Shown here piece after piece: positions 8,390-17,294 of a DNA stretch of 64,000 nucleotides. The stretch's first letter is position 1. Each line of letters opens with the position of its first letter. The translations under genes and the position numbers were made by a program. The DNA is from Streptomyces sp. NBC_01304. GTDB lineage: Bacteria; Actinomycetota; Actinomycetes; Streptomycetales; Streptomycetaceae. Location: assembly GCF_035975855.1 (NCBI RefSeq), contig NZ_CP109055.1, positions 5,642,001-5,706,000 on the forward strand. The letters are read 5' to 3'. The notes beneath the pieces are model-generated. The model was not told where the DNA came from. It saw only the letters and a program-made list of their open reading frames with translations, and made no database searches.

Positions 8390-9135
8390 GCTCGCCCACC
8401 TCCGCCCTTCACGGCAGCTGAATCGCTTGGTCCTGTGTCCCGAGGTCCTGTGTCCCCTGGCCCTGCTGCCGGTGGGACGGATGTCCCCTGCGTCCGGTTC
8501 CTTCCTGCGCCCGGCCTCTTGCCGTCCCCTCCTTCTCTGCCTGTGCCGCCGCTGTCCGTGCCGTCAGGACGCAGGTGGCGCAGGAGAGGCAGCAACCGGG
8601 CTCTGCCACGAGCGCAGCGGCTCTTCACCGTGCCCGTGGGTACGTCGAGGACGGCTGCGGCCTCCGCCACCGGATAGCCCTGCATGTCCACGAGGACGAG
8701 GGCCGCCCGCTGGTCGGGAGGAAGCGTGCCCAGTGCCTCGATCAGTTCGCGGTGGAGGTCGTGCCGCTCGGCGGGGGCAGAGGCGGACTCATGCGGTTCG
8801 AGGAGCTGCTCGAGGCGCTCGGTGTCGTCGACCGGCGAGGTCTTTCGGGAGGCGGCCTTGCGGGCCCGGTCGAGGCAGGCGTTGACCGTGATCCGGTGCA
8901 GCCAAGTGGTGACCGCGGACTGCCCACGGAACGTATGGGCGGCCCGATAGGCGGAGACCAGCGCGTCCTGCACCGCGTCCGCGGCCTCTTCGCGGTCTCC
9001 CAGGGTGCGCAGCGCCACCGCCCACAGGCGGTCGCGATGCCGGCGTACGAGCTCGCCGAAGGCGTCGGGGTCGCCGTCGACATGACGGGCCAGGAGATCC
9101 TGGTCGTTCACCTCGCCGTATGTGGCGTCGTGCAC
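8386..9135 (-). CDS. sigM: ECF RNA polymerase sigma factor SigM
   Basis: ECF (group 4) sigma factor of 249 residues. Sigma region 2 spans about residues 15-90 (FGELVRRHRDRLWAVALRTLGD, then AADAVQDALVSAYR). Region 4 spans about 130-185, with the helix-turn-helix YPVAEAAAVLDVPTGTVKSRCARGRARL. A Gly/Thr/Pro-rich tail of about 60 residues follows and is not part of the fold. GTG 9135 has GGGGAGG upstream. It lies 28 bases after the pseudokinase gene and overlaps its anti-sigma gene. The murJ-sigM-trx order matches Mycobacterium (Rv3910-Rv3914), so I name it SigM by synteny. Confidence 0.88.
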   Translation of the reverse strand: MHDATYGEVNDQDLLARHVDGDPDAFGELVRRHRDRLWAVALRTLGDREEAADAVQDALVSAYRAAHTFRGQSAVTTWLHRITVNACLDRARKAASRKTSPVDDTERLEQLLEPHESASAPAERHDLHRELIEALGTLPPDQRAALVLVDMQGYPVAEAAAVLDVPTGTVKSRCARGRARLLPLLRHLRPDGTDSGGTGREGGDGKRPGAGRNRTQGTSVPPAAGPGDTGPRDTGPSDSAAVKGGGGRA

Positions 9136-9163
9136 CGTTGAGCCCCTCCCCCCGGTCAGCCGC

Positions 9164-10885
9164 TCAGCTCGTGAACTTCACGTCCGTAATCGCCTGCTTG
9201 TACCCCGCGCTGCTGAACTGGTCCTTCGGCGCGTGCGGGACATCCGTCAGCCACACCAGCACGTAGCGGGTCTTGACGGCTTCCTTGCCCTTTGCCTTGA
9301 GCGAGGTGTCTGTGGTCGTGCCTGTCGCGATCTGCTTCATTGACGTCACGGAAGACGACGGTGACAGCGAGTTCGTTGCATACAGCTCGACAGTGGTGTG
9401 GTCGCCACCGTAGCGAAGAGCTATCGACGCGGCCGAGACGTTCTGTTCGGAGCCGAGGTCGTAGACGATGCCGACACCCTTCCGGTACGGCGCCAGCTTC
9501 GGACCGCCTATGAAGCTCTTGGTGCGCCAGTACGTGGAGCCGTTGCCGTCGTACGTCTTGCCGACGTCGGCCGGGTTCTGAAGCGCGCCTCCGCCGCCGT
9601 ACTCCTCGGCGCCCTCGATCTTCAGAGGCCCGTTGGCGGGAGGCTTGTTCTTGTCTCCGCTGTCGTCCGTCTGGGAAGTCCCGCCGGAGTCACCGGACTT
9701 GTCGCGGTCCATGAGGGCGTCCGCGAGCTGCCAGCTGCCGAGGCCGAGGGCGGCGATCAGGAGGGCCGACACGGCCCACTTGAGGGCCTTGCCGGTACGG
9801 CTCTGCAGCGGGGCCGGAGGTGTGGCGGCAAGGGGCTGGGTGACGCCGGGCGGCATCGGCGGACGGCCGTACGTGCCCTGCTGGTAGGTGGTCCGCTGGT
9901 ACGCGGGCGGAGTGGCGAACGTGGGCTCCGGCGGGCGGATGCGCGGCATCTCGCCGACGGCCTTGGCCAGCTCCTCGGGCGTGGTGCACGCAGGCTCCTG
10001 GCGGGACGCGGTCGCCCCGTCGTTGGCCAGCGCGCGCATGGCGAGCTCGGACAGCCCGCGGTGGACGCCCGCACGTACCTGGTCGGGTGCGATGAGGCCG
10101 ACGGCCTTGGGCAGGCCCGTCAGACCGTATGCGTCGTCCTCGTACGGCCAGCGCTGGGTCAGCGAGGCGTACAGCAGCGCGCCGATTGCCTCGGTGTCGG
10201 TGCGCTGGGGGGTGTCGGAGGAGATGCCGCGCAGGGCGGCGTTCACCGCGAGGCCCCGAAGGCGGTACTGACCGGACGAGGTGCGCAGGACGGCGCTCGG
10301 GGTGAGCCGGAGGTGGGCGAGCCCCTCGCGGTGGGCGGCGGCCATGGCCTGGGCAACCTGGCTGACGAGCTGATAGGCGTCGTGCGGCTCCAGCGGGCCC
10401 GCCGCGAGGAGCGCGGTCAACTCCGTGGCGTCAGGCAGCCACTCATGGACCACGTAGACAAGGTCGTTCTCTTCGACGGCGTCGAGGACCTGTACAAAGC
10501 GCGGGTCGCCGAGGAGAGCCGAGGAACGCGCAGCGGAGAGCACCGAGCGGGCGCGTGGATGGTCCGCGGGCAGCAGGTGCACGCCGACGGCGCGACGGAG
10601 CTTCTCGTCCACCGCCCGCCAGCTGCTGAATCCGTCCAGACGGGTGACGCATTCCTCGAGTCGGTAGCGTCTGGCGAGCTTGTGGCCGCTGTGCAGTTCG
10701 GGCGGCGTGGCCTGCGGCCTGCCGGCTTCCGTACTGCCGACGGACTGCTGCGTGCCGTCGTCGTTCGCTGCTGTCTCCCGGCCCTGGGCCGCCCCGTCGG
10801 TCGTGGCCTGGCCCGCCTTCGCGGTCGGCGGCTCCCCGCCGCCTCCTGCTGCCACGTCGACGGCAGCTGTGCTCCGATCCGCCAC
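9164..10885 (-). CDS. Membrane-anchored pseudokinase, MurJ partner (Rv3910 C-terminal-like)
   Basis: 573 residues. Residues about 70-310 align in outline with a Ser/Thr kinase fold, but the catalytic loop reads HLRLTPSAVL (191-200) instead of HRDLKPxN and no DFG or VAIK lysine is visible, so it should be inactive. One transmembrane helix is at about 368-386. The extracytoplasmic C-terminal domain (about 420-573) looks like a discoidin/galactose-binding-type fold. In Mycobacterium the same modules are fused to the C-terminus of the lipid II flippase MviN/MurJ and bind the FHA protein FhaA when phosphorylated. Here it is a separate gene downstream of murJ. GTG 10885 is chosen for the GGGGAGG ahead; longer starts exist up to 10945. 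Confidence 0.85.
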   Translation of the reverse strand: MADRSTAAVDVAAGGGGEPPTAKAGQATTDGAAQGRETAANDDGTQQSVGSTEAGRPQATPPELHSGHKLARRYRLEECVTRLDGFSSWRAVDEKLRRAVGVHLLPADHPRARSVLSAARSSALLGDPRFVQVLDAVEENDLVYVVHEWLPDATELTALLAAGPLEPHDAYQLVSQVAQAMAAAHREGLAHLRLTPSAVLRTSSGQYRLRGLAVNAALRGISSDTPQRTDTEAIGALLYASLTQRWPYEDDAYGLTGLPKAVGLIAPDQVRAGVHRGLSELAMRALANDGATASRQEPACTTPEELAKAVGEMPRIRPPEPTFATPPAYQRTTYQQGTYGRPPMPPGVTQPLAATPPAPLQSRTGKALKWAVSALLIAALGLGSWQLADALMDRDKSGDSGGTSQTDDSGDKNKPPANGPLKIEGAEEYGGGGALQNPADVGKTYDGNGSTYWRTKSFIGGPKLAPYRKGVGIVYDLGSEQNVSAASIALRYGGDHTTVELYATNSLSPSSSVTSMKQIATGTTTDTSLKAKGKEAVKTRYVLVWLTDVPHAPKDQFSSAGYKQAITDVKFTS

Positions 10886-11014
10886 CGTCGTTCCTGCCTC
10901 CCCATCCATTGCGCTCTGTACGACGCCAAACCCAATTGTGCCCACAGTCGGCCGGTATGCACGACACGCGGCAGACGATGATGGTTGTGCGCGACCGTCG
11001 GCTAGATCACCGGG

Positions 11015-13180
11015 TCAGCGGCCGAGACGTCCACGCACCATGCCCACCATGCCGTTGAGCTCCTCGATCCGCATCCTCCGTGCGGCGACGAAGAAGACAC
11101 CGAGCAGCACGATCCCGCCCACCACCAAGGCCGCCAGCGAGCCGAGGGCGCCGCTGCCGAGGGCCTTGAGGAGCGCGAAGCCGACGGCGCCACCGGCGAG
11201 GGCCGCAGGGACCGAGGCTCCGACGAGCCTGGCGTACGTACGCATCACGTGCGCACCGTCCAGGTCGCCGCCCAGCCGCTTGCGCAGCCGGCTCCAGGCC
11301 ACACCGACGCCGACGACGTAGGCCAGGCCGTAGGAGGCTGCCATGCCGACGACCGCCCAGCGGGCGGGGAGGACGAGGAAGGAGACCAGCGAGGCCGCCG
11401 CGTTGACCGCGGCCACGATGACCGTGTTGTAGAAGGGGGTCCGCGTGTCCTCGTATGCGTAGAAGCCACGCAGCACCACGTACTGCACGGAGTACGGGAT
11501 GAGGCCGAGACCGAACGCCATCAGGACGTAGCCGATGTTCTGCGCGCCATCGGTGCCCGAGTAGAGCAGCGTGGCCATCGGGACGCCGAGGGCGAGGAAG
11601 GCGAAGGCGCACGGGACGATCGCCACCGCGGACGTTCTCAGCCCGTACGAGAGATCGTCGCGGACCGCCGCGGCGTCACCGTCATTGGCCGAGCGCGAGA
11701 TACGGGGAAGCACCGCGGTCATCACGGACACCGTGATGATGGCCTGCGGCATCTGCCAGAGCAGCAGCGCGTAGTTGTACGCCGTGATGCCGGTGCCGGG
11801 ATGTCCCTTGCCGGCGGAGACTCCGGCCGCGGTGGCGAGGTTGGTGACGACGACCATGCCGAGCTGGTTGGCGAGGACGAAGAAGAGCGTCCACTTGGCG
11901 AGCGCGGCGGTCTTGCCGAGCCCCTGGCCCTTCCAGTCGAAGCGCAGCTGCGGCTTGAAGCCCGCCTCGCGCAGGTACGGCAGCATCGCAAGGGCCTGGA
12001 CGACGAGGCCGAGCAGGGTGCCGATGCCGAGGAGCTGGACGCCCTCCGGAGTGATTGTCGAGGTCTCGACGCCGGAGGACTTGGAGGTGCCGAAGGCCCA
12101 GATGAAAGCGCCGAAGGTGGCGATGATGATGACGTTGTTCAGGACCGGGGTCCACATCATCGCGCCGAACCGGCCGCGGGCGTTGAGGATCTGCCCGAGC
12201 ACCACGTGCACACCCATGAAGAACATGGTGGGGATGCAGTAGCGGGCGAAGGTGACCGTGAGATCGAACTGCGCGCCTTCGTAGTCCTGCGCCATGAGGC
12301 GTACGAAGAGTGGGGCGGCCAGTACACAGACCACCGTGACGGCGCCGAGCAGCACGATGACCAGGGTGAGGAGCCGGTTGGCGTACGCCTCGCCACCGTC
12401 GTCGTCGTTCTTCATGGCCCGGACGAGCTGAGGGATGAAGACCGCGTTCATGGCGCCGCCCGCGACCAAGATGTAGATCATCGTGGGCAGGACGTTGGCG
12501 ACCTGGTACGTGTCGTTGAGGGTGCCGACGCCGATCGCGGCGGCCATCACGAGGGTGCGCAGGAAGCCGGTGATGCGGGACACGAAGGTTCCCGCGGCCA
12601 TCACCGCGCTGGACTTGAGGATGCTGGAGGTGCGGCCGCCCTTTTGGGCGGCGGGTGCGGGTGCGGGCGCCTGGGCCGGCGCCGCGGACGGGGACGGCAC
12701 CGTCGGAGACTGCGCGGGCGGATGGGTGCCGCTGCCCTGCTGGTCGCGGAAGAGGTGCGCGAAGGCGTCCGGTTCGTGGCGCTCCTCGCCGGCCCGGGTG
12801 ACCAGATCGTCCACGCCCACGAACTGCGTCGTACGGGCATCGTCGCCGTACGGCAGGTGACGGGACGGGCCGTCCGGCTCGGGTGCCGGGGTCTGCGCCC
12901 AGACGTTCGGGTCCGGGGCGTACGGCGGGGTCTGTGGCTGGGCGTAGAGCGGATGCGGCTCGGCATACGTGCCGGGCGGTGGCGGCGGGTGTGCCGCGCG
13001 GTCGTAGAGGGCCTCGGTCACCGGATCCTGGGCGGCCAGATCCTGCGCGCGGTACGGATCCTGGTCATAGGCGTCCTGGACGTACATGTCCGGGGCGGGC
13101 TGCTGTGCAGGGAACTGCTGGCCCGAGGGGTCGCTGCCGCCCGCGCCCTGGCCGCGGTCACCGTCGTACGGCGCGTTCAT
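11015..13180 (-). CDS. murJ: Lipid II flippase MurJ (MviN)
   Basis: MOP-superfamily flippase moving lipid II outward for peptidoglycan synthesis. 721 residues. An unusual Pro/Gln/Asp-rich cytoplasmic extension of about 185 residues precedes the membrane core, which starts at SSAVMAAGTFVSRITGFLRT, the typical MurJ first helix. About 14 hydrophobic helices follow. The core ends without the pseudokinase seen in Mycobacterium, which is the next gene downstream. ATG 13180 is preceded by GAGGTGGGG. It lies 47 bases after the DUF6049 gene on the same strand, making one envelope operon. Confidence 0.95.
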   Translation of the reverse strand: MNAPYDGDRGQGAGGSDPSGQQFPAQQPAPDMYVQDAYDQDPYRAQDLAAQDPVTEALYDRAAHPPPPPGTYAEPHPLYAQPQTPPYAPDPNVWAQTPAPEPDGPSRHLPYGDDARTTQFVGVDDLVTRAGEERHEPDAFAHLFRDQQGSGTHPPAQSPTVPSPSAAPAQAPAPAPAAQKGGRTSSILKSSAVMAAGTFVSRITGFLRTLVMAAAIGVGTLNDTYQVANVLPTMIYILVAGGAMNAVFIPQLVRAMKNDDDGGEAYANRLLTLVIVLLGAVTVVCVLAAPLFVRLMAQDYEGAQFDLTVTFARYCIPTMFFMGVHVVLGQILNARGRFGAMMWTPVLNNVIIIATFGAFIWAFGTSKSSGVETSTITPEGVQLLGIGTLLGLVVQALAMLPYLREAGFKPQLRFDWKGQGLGKTAALAKWTLFFVLANQLGMVVVTNLATAAGVSAGKGHPGTGITAYNYALLLWQMPQAIITVSVMTAVLPRISRSANDGDAAAVRDDLSYGLRTSAVAIVPCAFAFLALGVPMATLLYSGTDGAQNIGYVLMAFGLGLIPYSVQYVVLRGFYAYEDTRTPFYNTVIVAAVNAAASLVSFLVLPARWAVVGMAASYGLAYVVGVGVAWSRLRKRLGGDLDGAHVMRTYARLVGASVPAALAGGAVGFALLKALGSGALGSLAALVVGGIVLLGVFFVAARRMRIEELNGMVGMVRGRLGR

Positions 13181-13227
13181 GCTTACCCCACCTCATCGGT
13201 CCCACGGCCCACCGGCCACATCGTTGC

Positions 13228-15555
13228 TCAACGGTCCACTCTCTCACCCGTGCCGGACGGGTCGGTGCTTTCCGGAGCGGTGTCCGGTGTCGGGTCACTC
13301 GGCTGCTCGGGATCGTCTTCCCCGGAGCTGCTTCCCGACTCCCCTTCCGGGCCGTCCTCCCCGCCGGCGTCGGCCTCTTCGGCCGCTCGCCGGGCCGCTG
13401 CCTTGCGCTGCGTGTACATCCGGAATCCGGCGAGGACGAGCAGGAGGACACCGCCAGCGATCACGAGCATGACGGTCGGGGTGACCTCGGTGACATTGAC
13501 GTCGAACGGGATCGGATCGCCGTACGGTTCGCCGTCCGCGGTGAAGAGCTGCGCGGTCACGGGCACCGGGCCGTTGGCGTTGGCCGTCGTGGTGAACTTG
13601 ATCGACTGGCTGTGCGCGGCGGAGACCTTGACGGGCTCCTCGTCGTAGGCTTTGTCGCCGATCTTGAGGCGGGCCGGCTTCGCCGAGGTGAGACGCAACG
13701 TCAGGTGCTCGACGCCCTGGACCAGGTTGTTCTGGATCGTCACCGGGATGGTTGCGCTGCGTCCCGAGAGTTTGACCTCCGTCTTCGGGATCAGCTTCAC
13801 CTGGCTGGTCAGCTTGTCGAGCCAATCCTGTACGCCCGAGCGGTACGCGGAGGCCTCGTCCTTGTGCCCGCGCCAAGACGTGGACATCTCGCGGTCGATC
13901 GCCCGGCCGAAGGGCGGGACGACGCGATCCGGCTCGCTGAGGATGACCTTGAACTTGTCCAGCATCGACTTGGTCGTCTGAATATCCGTGAAGGCCTTCT
14001 CCGACAGCTCCTGACGGCTCAGCGCCTTGGGGTAGGAACTCGGCACCTGGGAGGTGGCCTTCGGGTCGGGCTTGGCCTTGGCGGCCGCGAGCAGGTCGTC
14101 GGACTGAGACCAGCGGTCGGCGCCAGGGGCGCCCAGGGCCGCGGCCATCGCCTGGGCCTGGCTGGTGGAGGGCATGCGCTGAGGGGCGACGACGATGTTG
14201 CGCTGCTTCTCCGGGTCCTGCAGCGTGATCATCTGGCTCTGGGCCAGGAACTCCTGCACGGCGAGCGTGGAGTTCTCAGCACTGCTCATGTCGCCCTGGA
14301 ACGCGGTCGACAGGCGGGCGTCGGCGACCACTGCGGTGGTGCCGCCACCGATCGGCCTGGCCGCGGAGGGCGTGTACAGCAGGTTGCCCGTCTCGCGCAG
14401 GCTGTCGCTGCGGGCGATCACCGTGTGGGCGCCGGCCGAGGTGGCTACGTTGACGATCTTGGGGTCGATCGCGCCGTCGACGGGCCAGGAGAAGTCGGTG
14501 CTCGGCGTCACATGGAGGATGGTGTCCACGGTGCTGACGGCAGCATCCGTGGCGTCCTTGAGGTAGCCGAGGGAGCCCTCGCTGTTGTGGGCGAGAGAGG
14601 CGAGATCGGGATCGGCGTAGGGAAGAGCGACGACTTTCTTGTCCTTGACGGCTTGCTCGAGCCGGTTGAGCCAGTCCTTGGCGAGCTTGTTGTTCTTCCC
14701 GGGGGTGATGCTGCCGTCGGGGTTCTTGATGCGGTAGCCCTTGACCATCGCGTCGACCGAGGCGAGGAGGTCCGGGTCGATGACCCAGGTGACGGGCAGG
14801 TCGCTGCCCAGCGACAGCATCGTGTCCAAGCGGCCACCCGGAGCGATCTCCTCGGCCAGGCCGTCGTCCGTGAAGACCGGGGTCTGCTGCTCGTCCGAGC
14901 CCGTCTCGGCGGTCATGTGAACGCGGGAGATGAGCGGCCACATGTAGGTGAGCTTGGTCTTCTCCTCCGAGGCTTCGGGCTGCCACGGCAGGAAGGTCCG
15001 CTGGATGCCCAGCGTCTGGTCGTACGCAGGCTGGGCAGCCGTGCGACCGGTCAGGGTCACGCCCAGCTGGTAGATGCCCGCCGAGGAGAGATCGAGCTCC
15101 TTGACGGGGATGGAGAGCGTGAAGTCCTGCGGCACGTCGGGGGCGAGCTTGTCGAACTTCTCGACGTACTTGCCGCCGATGGGGCTGCCCTCGAGGCCTT
15201 GGGCGGTACCGACCCGTTTCGAGGCGTTGTCGATCTCGGTGCGTCCCGTCATCACCGGGCCGACCCGCAAATCGACGCGGGCGTCGGTGACGGTCTGCTT
15301 GGTCTTGTTGGTGACCTTGCCAGAGATGGTGAGGGTGTCGTCTTCGGTGGGGACGTTGGGAGTGAGCTCGTTGACCGAGACATCGACCGAGCGTGAGCCC
15401 GTGGCTTCCGCGTTGACGGCGTGCGCGGCGGGGGCGGAAGGCAGCTGCATCAGGCCGACGAGCAGAGGCGCCGCGGCAAGCAGCCCGGCGGTGCGCCGCA
15501 GCCACCGGCGGGCAGGTGAGGGAGTCATCCCCTGGAAGTCTGCCGCCTCGGCCAC
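13228..15555 (-). CDS. DUF6049 family secreted/membrane protein
   Basis: 775-residue conserved actinobacterial protein of unknown function. Signal peptide at about residues 15-47 (twin-Arg-like basic start, hydrophobic core, AHA). A large extracytoplasmic part contains Ig-like and glycosidase-like segments. One transmembrane helix near 700-725 is followed by a basic stop-transfer and an acidic Ser/Pro-rich cytoplasmic tail. GTG 15555 is used, with GAGGGA 11 bases upstream. It corresponds to Rv3909 just before mviN in Mycobacterium. The fixed position before murJ suggests a cell-wall role, but no activity can be assigned. Confidence 0.85.
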   Translation of the reverse strand: MAEAADFQGMTPSPARRWLRRTAGLLAAAPLLVGLMQLPSAPAAHAVNAEATGSRSVDVSVNELTPNVPTEDDTLTISGKVTNKTKQTVTDARVDLRVGPVMTGRTEIDNASKRVGTAQGLEGSPIGGKYVEKFDKLAPDVPQDFTLSIPVKELDLSSAGIYQLGVTLTGRTAAQPAYDQTLGIQRTFLPWQPEASEEKTKLTYMWPLISRVHMTAETGSDEQQTPVFTDDGLAEEIAPGGRLDTMLSLGSDLPVTWVIDPDLLASVDAMVKGYRIKNPDGSITPGKNNKLAKDWLNRLEQAVKDKKVVALPYADPDLASLAHNSEGSLGYLKDATDAAVSTVDTILHVTPSTDFSWPVDGAIDPKIVNVATSAGAHTVIARSDSLRETGNLLYTPSAARPIGGGTTAVVADARLSTAFQGDMSSAENSTLAVQEFLAQSQMITLQDPEKQRNIVVAPQRMPSTSQAQAMAAALGAPGADRWSQSDDLLAAAKAKPDPKATSQVPSSYPKALSRQELSEKAFTDIQTTKSMLDKFKVILSEPDRVVPPFGRAIDREMSTSWRGHKDEASAYRSGVQDWLDKLTSQVKLIPKTEVKLSGRSATIPVTIQNNLVQGVEHLTLRLTSAKPARLKIGDKAYDEEPVKVSAAHSQSIKFTTTANANGPVPVTAQLFTADGEPYGDPIPFDVNVTEVTPTVMLVIAGGVLLLVLAGFRMYTQRKAAARRAAEEADAGGEDGPEGESGSSSGEDDPEQPSDPTPDTAPESTDPSGTGERVDR

Positions 15556-15738
15556 GCGCTCGTCCGTCCCTCGTCGTCAGTGGTCGTCGCAATTGCGTCC
15601 CCGCATGGTAACGAGACCGGCTGTGGCTAAGTGCCGCGGACTGCTCCACATGATCGGAAGCCAGGTCAGGGGCGGTGTCAGGGGGCCGGAGGGAAACAGG
15701 GACGCCTCGGCGGCCCAGGGCACGTACCCTTTTCTGTT

Positions 15739-17184
15739 GTGCCGAACGCCAATGAAGACAACCCCAGTGCACTGAGCCAGGTGCAGCGCCGCGCAGTCAG
15801 TGAACTGCTGCGGGTGTCCCCTGTCGCCGACGACCTCGCCCGCCGTTTTCAGGAGGCCGGGTTCTCGCTGGCGCTGGTCGGCGGGTCGGTTCGCGACGCG
15901 CTGCTCGGCCGGCTCGGCAACGACCTGGACTTCACGACCGACGCCCGCCCCGACGACGTACTGAAGATCGTCCGGCCGTGGGCGGACTCGGTGTGGGAGG
16001 TCGGGATCGCCTTCGGCACGGTCGGCTGCCAGAAGGCCGGCTACCAGATCGAGGTGACGACGTACCGCTCGGAGGCGTACGACCGCACCTCGCGCAAGCC
16101 CGAGGTGTCCTACGGCGACTCCATCGAGCAGGACCTCGTGCGCCGGGACTTCACGGTCAACGCGATGGCGGTGGCACTCCCGGAGAAGGACTTCATCGAC
16201 CCGCACGGTGGTCTCGAGGACCTCGCGGAGCGCGTCCTGCGCACGCCCAGCACGCCGGAGGAGTCGTTCTCGGACGACCCGCTGCGCATGATGCGGGCGG
16301 CACGGTTCGCGGCACAGCTCGACTTCGAGGTGGCGCCCGAGGTGGTCGCCGCGATGAAGGCGATGGCCGAGCGCATCGAGATCGTGTCGGCCGAGCGTGT
16401 GCGGGACGAACTGAACAAGCTGCTGCTCTCCGCCCACCCGCGCAAGGGCCTCGCCCTGCTCGTGGACACCGGCCTCGCGGACCACGTACTGCCGGAGCTT
16501 CCGGCATTGCGCCTGGAGAGCGATGAGCACCACCGGCACAAGGACGTGTACGAGCACTCGCTGACAGTCCTTGAGCAGGCGATCGCGCTGGAGGAGGACG
16601 GACCGGACCTCACCCTGCGGATCGCTGCGCTGCTGCACGACATCGGCAAGCCGAAGACTCGGCGCTTCGAGTCGGACGGCCGGGTCTCCTTCCACCACCA
16701 CGAGGTGGTGGGCGCCAAGATGACCAAGAAGCGGATGCTGGCGCTCAAGTACTCCAATGAGCTCGTGAAGGACGTGTCACGGCTCGTCGAGCTGCATCTG
16801 CGCTTCCACGGCTATGGCACGGGTGAGTGGACGGATTCGGCTGTACGTCGCTACGTACGGGACGCCGGGCCGCTGCTGTCGCGGTTGCACAAGCTGACCC
16901 GCTCGGACTGCACGACCCGGAACAAGCGCAAGGCCAATGCGCTGTCGCGGGCGTACGACGGCCTGGAGGAGCGCGTCGCTCGACTCCAGGAGCAGGAGGA
17001 GCTCGACTCGATCCGGCCCGACCTCGACGGCAACGAGATCATGGAGGTCCTGGGGGTTCGCCCGGGGCCGGCGATCGGGCAGGCCTACAAGTTCCTGCTG
17101 GAGCTTCGGCTGGAGAACGGGCCGATGGAGCGGGATGCGGCGGTGGCTGCGCTCAAGGAGTGGTGGGCCTTGCAGCAGAGCTGA
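15739..17184 (+). CDS. cca: CCA tRNA nucleotidyltransferase (HD-containing)
   Basis: Adds or repairs the 3' CCA of tRNA; class II nucleotidyltransferase with a C-terminal HD domain, 481 residues. The nucleotidyltransferase motif is ALVGGSVRDALLGR with the metal-binding pair in NDLDFTT (residues about 40-62). RRDFTVNAMA and the neck region follow; the HD motif HDIGKPKTRR is near residue 300. GTG 15739 is chosen because the protein then starts just before the family domain. No ribosome binding site is visible, and TACCCT at 15725-15730 could be the -10 of a leaderless transcript. Two parS-centred palindromes follow the gene. Confidence 0.93.
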   Translation: MPNANEDNPSALSQVQRRAVSELLRVSPVADDLARRFQEAGFSLALVGGSVRDALLGRLGNDLDFTTDARPDDVLKIVRPWADSVWEVGIAFGTVGCQKAGYQIEVTTYRSEAYDRTSRKPEVSYGDSIEQDLVRRDFTVNAMAVALPEKDFIDPHGGLEDLAERVLRTPSTPEESFSDDPLRMMRAARFAAQLDFEVAPEVVAAMKAMAERIEIVSAERVRDELNKLLLSAHPRKGLALLVDTGLADHVLPELPALRLESDEHHRHKDVYEHSLTVLEQAIALEEDGPDLTLRIAALLHDIGKPKTRRFESDGRVSFHHHEVVGAKMTKKRMLALKYSNELVKDVSRLVELHLRFHGYGTGEWTDSAVRRYVRDAGPLLSRLHKLTRSDCTTRNKRKANALSRAYDGLEERVARLQEQEELDSIRPDLDGNEIMEVLGVRPGPAIGQAYKFLLELRLENGPMERDAAVAALKEWWALQQS

Positions 17185-17189
17185 GAAGG

Positions 17190-17235
17190 CATGGAATGGC
17201 GCCATGTTTCACGTGAAACATGGCGCCATTCCATG
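17190..17235. terminator. 46-bp perfect palindrome centred on parS
   Basis: Perfect inverted repeat of 46 bases, arms 17190-17212 and 17213-17235, with no spacer. Its centre is the parS at 17206-17219. Starting 5 bases after the cca stop, the transcript should form a long stem, so it is a probable bidirectional terminator as well as a ParB site. Confidence 0.75.
17206..17219. other. parS site, perfect
   Basis: GTTTCACGTGAAAC at the centre of the 46-bp palindrome after cca. Confidence 0.95.
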
Positions 17236-17242
17236 GACGCGT

Positions 17243-17276
17243 ACGGGGCGGTGTTTCACGTGAAACACCGCCCCGT
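17243..17276. terminator. 34-bp perfect palindrome centred on parS
   Basis: Second perfect palindrome, arms 17243-17259 and 17260-17276, with a GGGGCGGT/ACCGCCCC flank around the parS core. It lies 8 bases after the first palindrome and 18 bases before the stop of the converging LppU-like gene. Confidence 0.75.
17253..17266. other. parS site, perfect
   Basis: GTTTCACGTGAAAC at the centre of the 34-bp palindrome, 47 bases from the previous parS. Confidence 0.95.
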
Positions 17277-17294
17277 GTGGCTGCGTGGGCCGTA

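Noticed and set aside
11249..13648. 799-codon plus-strand frame opposite murJ
   Set aside because: Antisense shadow of a well-supported gene; Streptomyces G+C bias keeps stop codons rare in the opposite frame. The product is Gly/Arg/Asp-rich with no domain.
12883..15396. 837-codon plus-strand frame opposite the DUF6049 gene
   Set aside because: Shadow of the minus-strand gene, no ribosome binding site and no recognisable domain.
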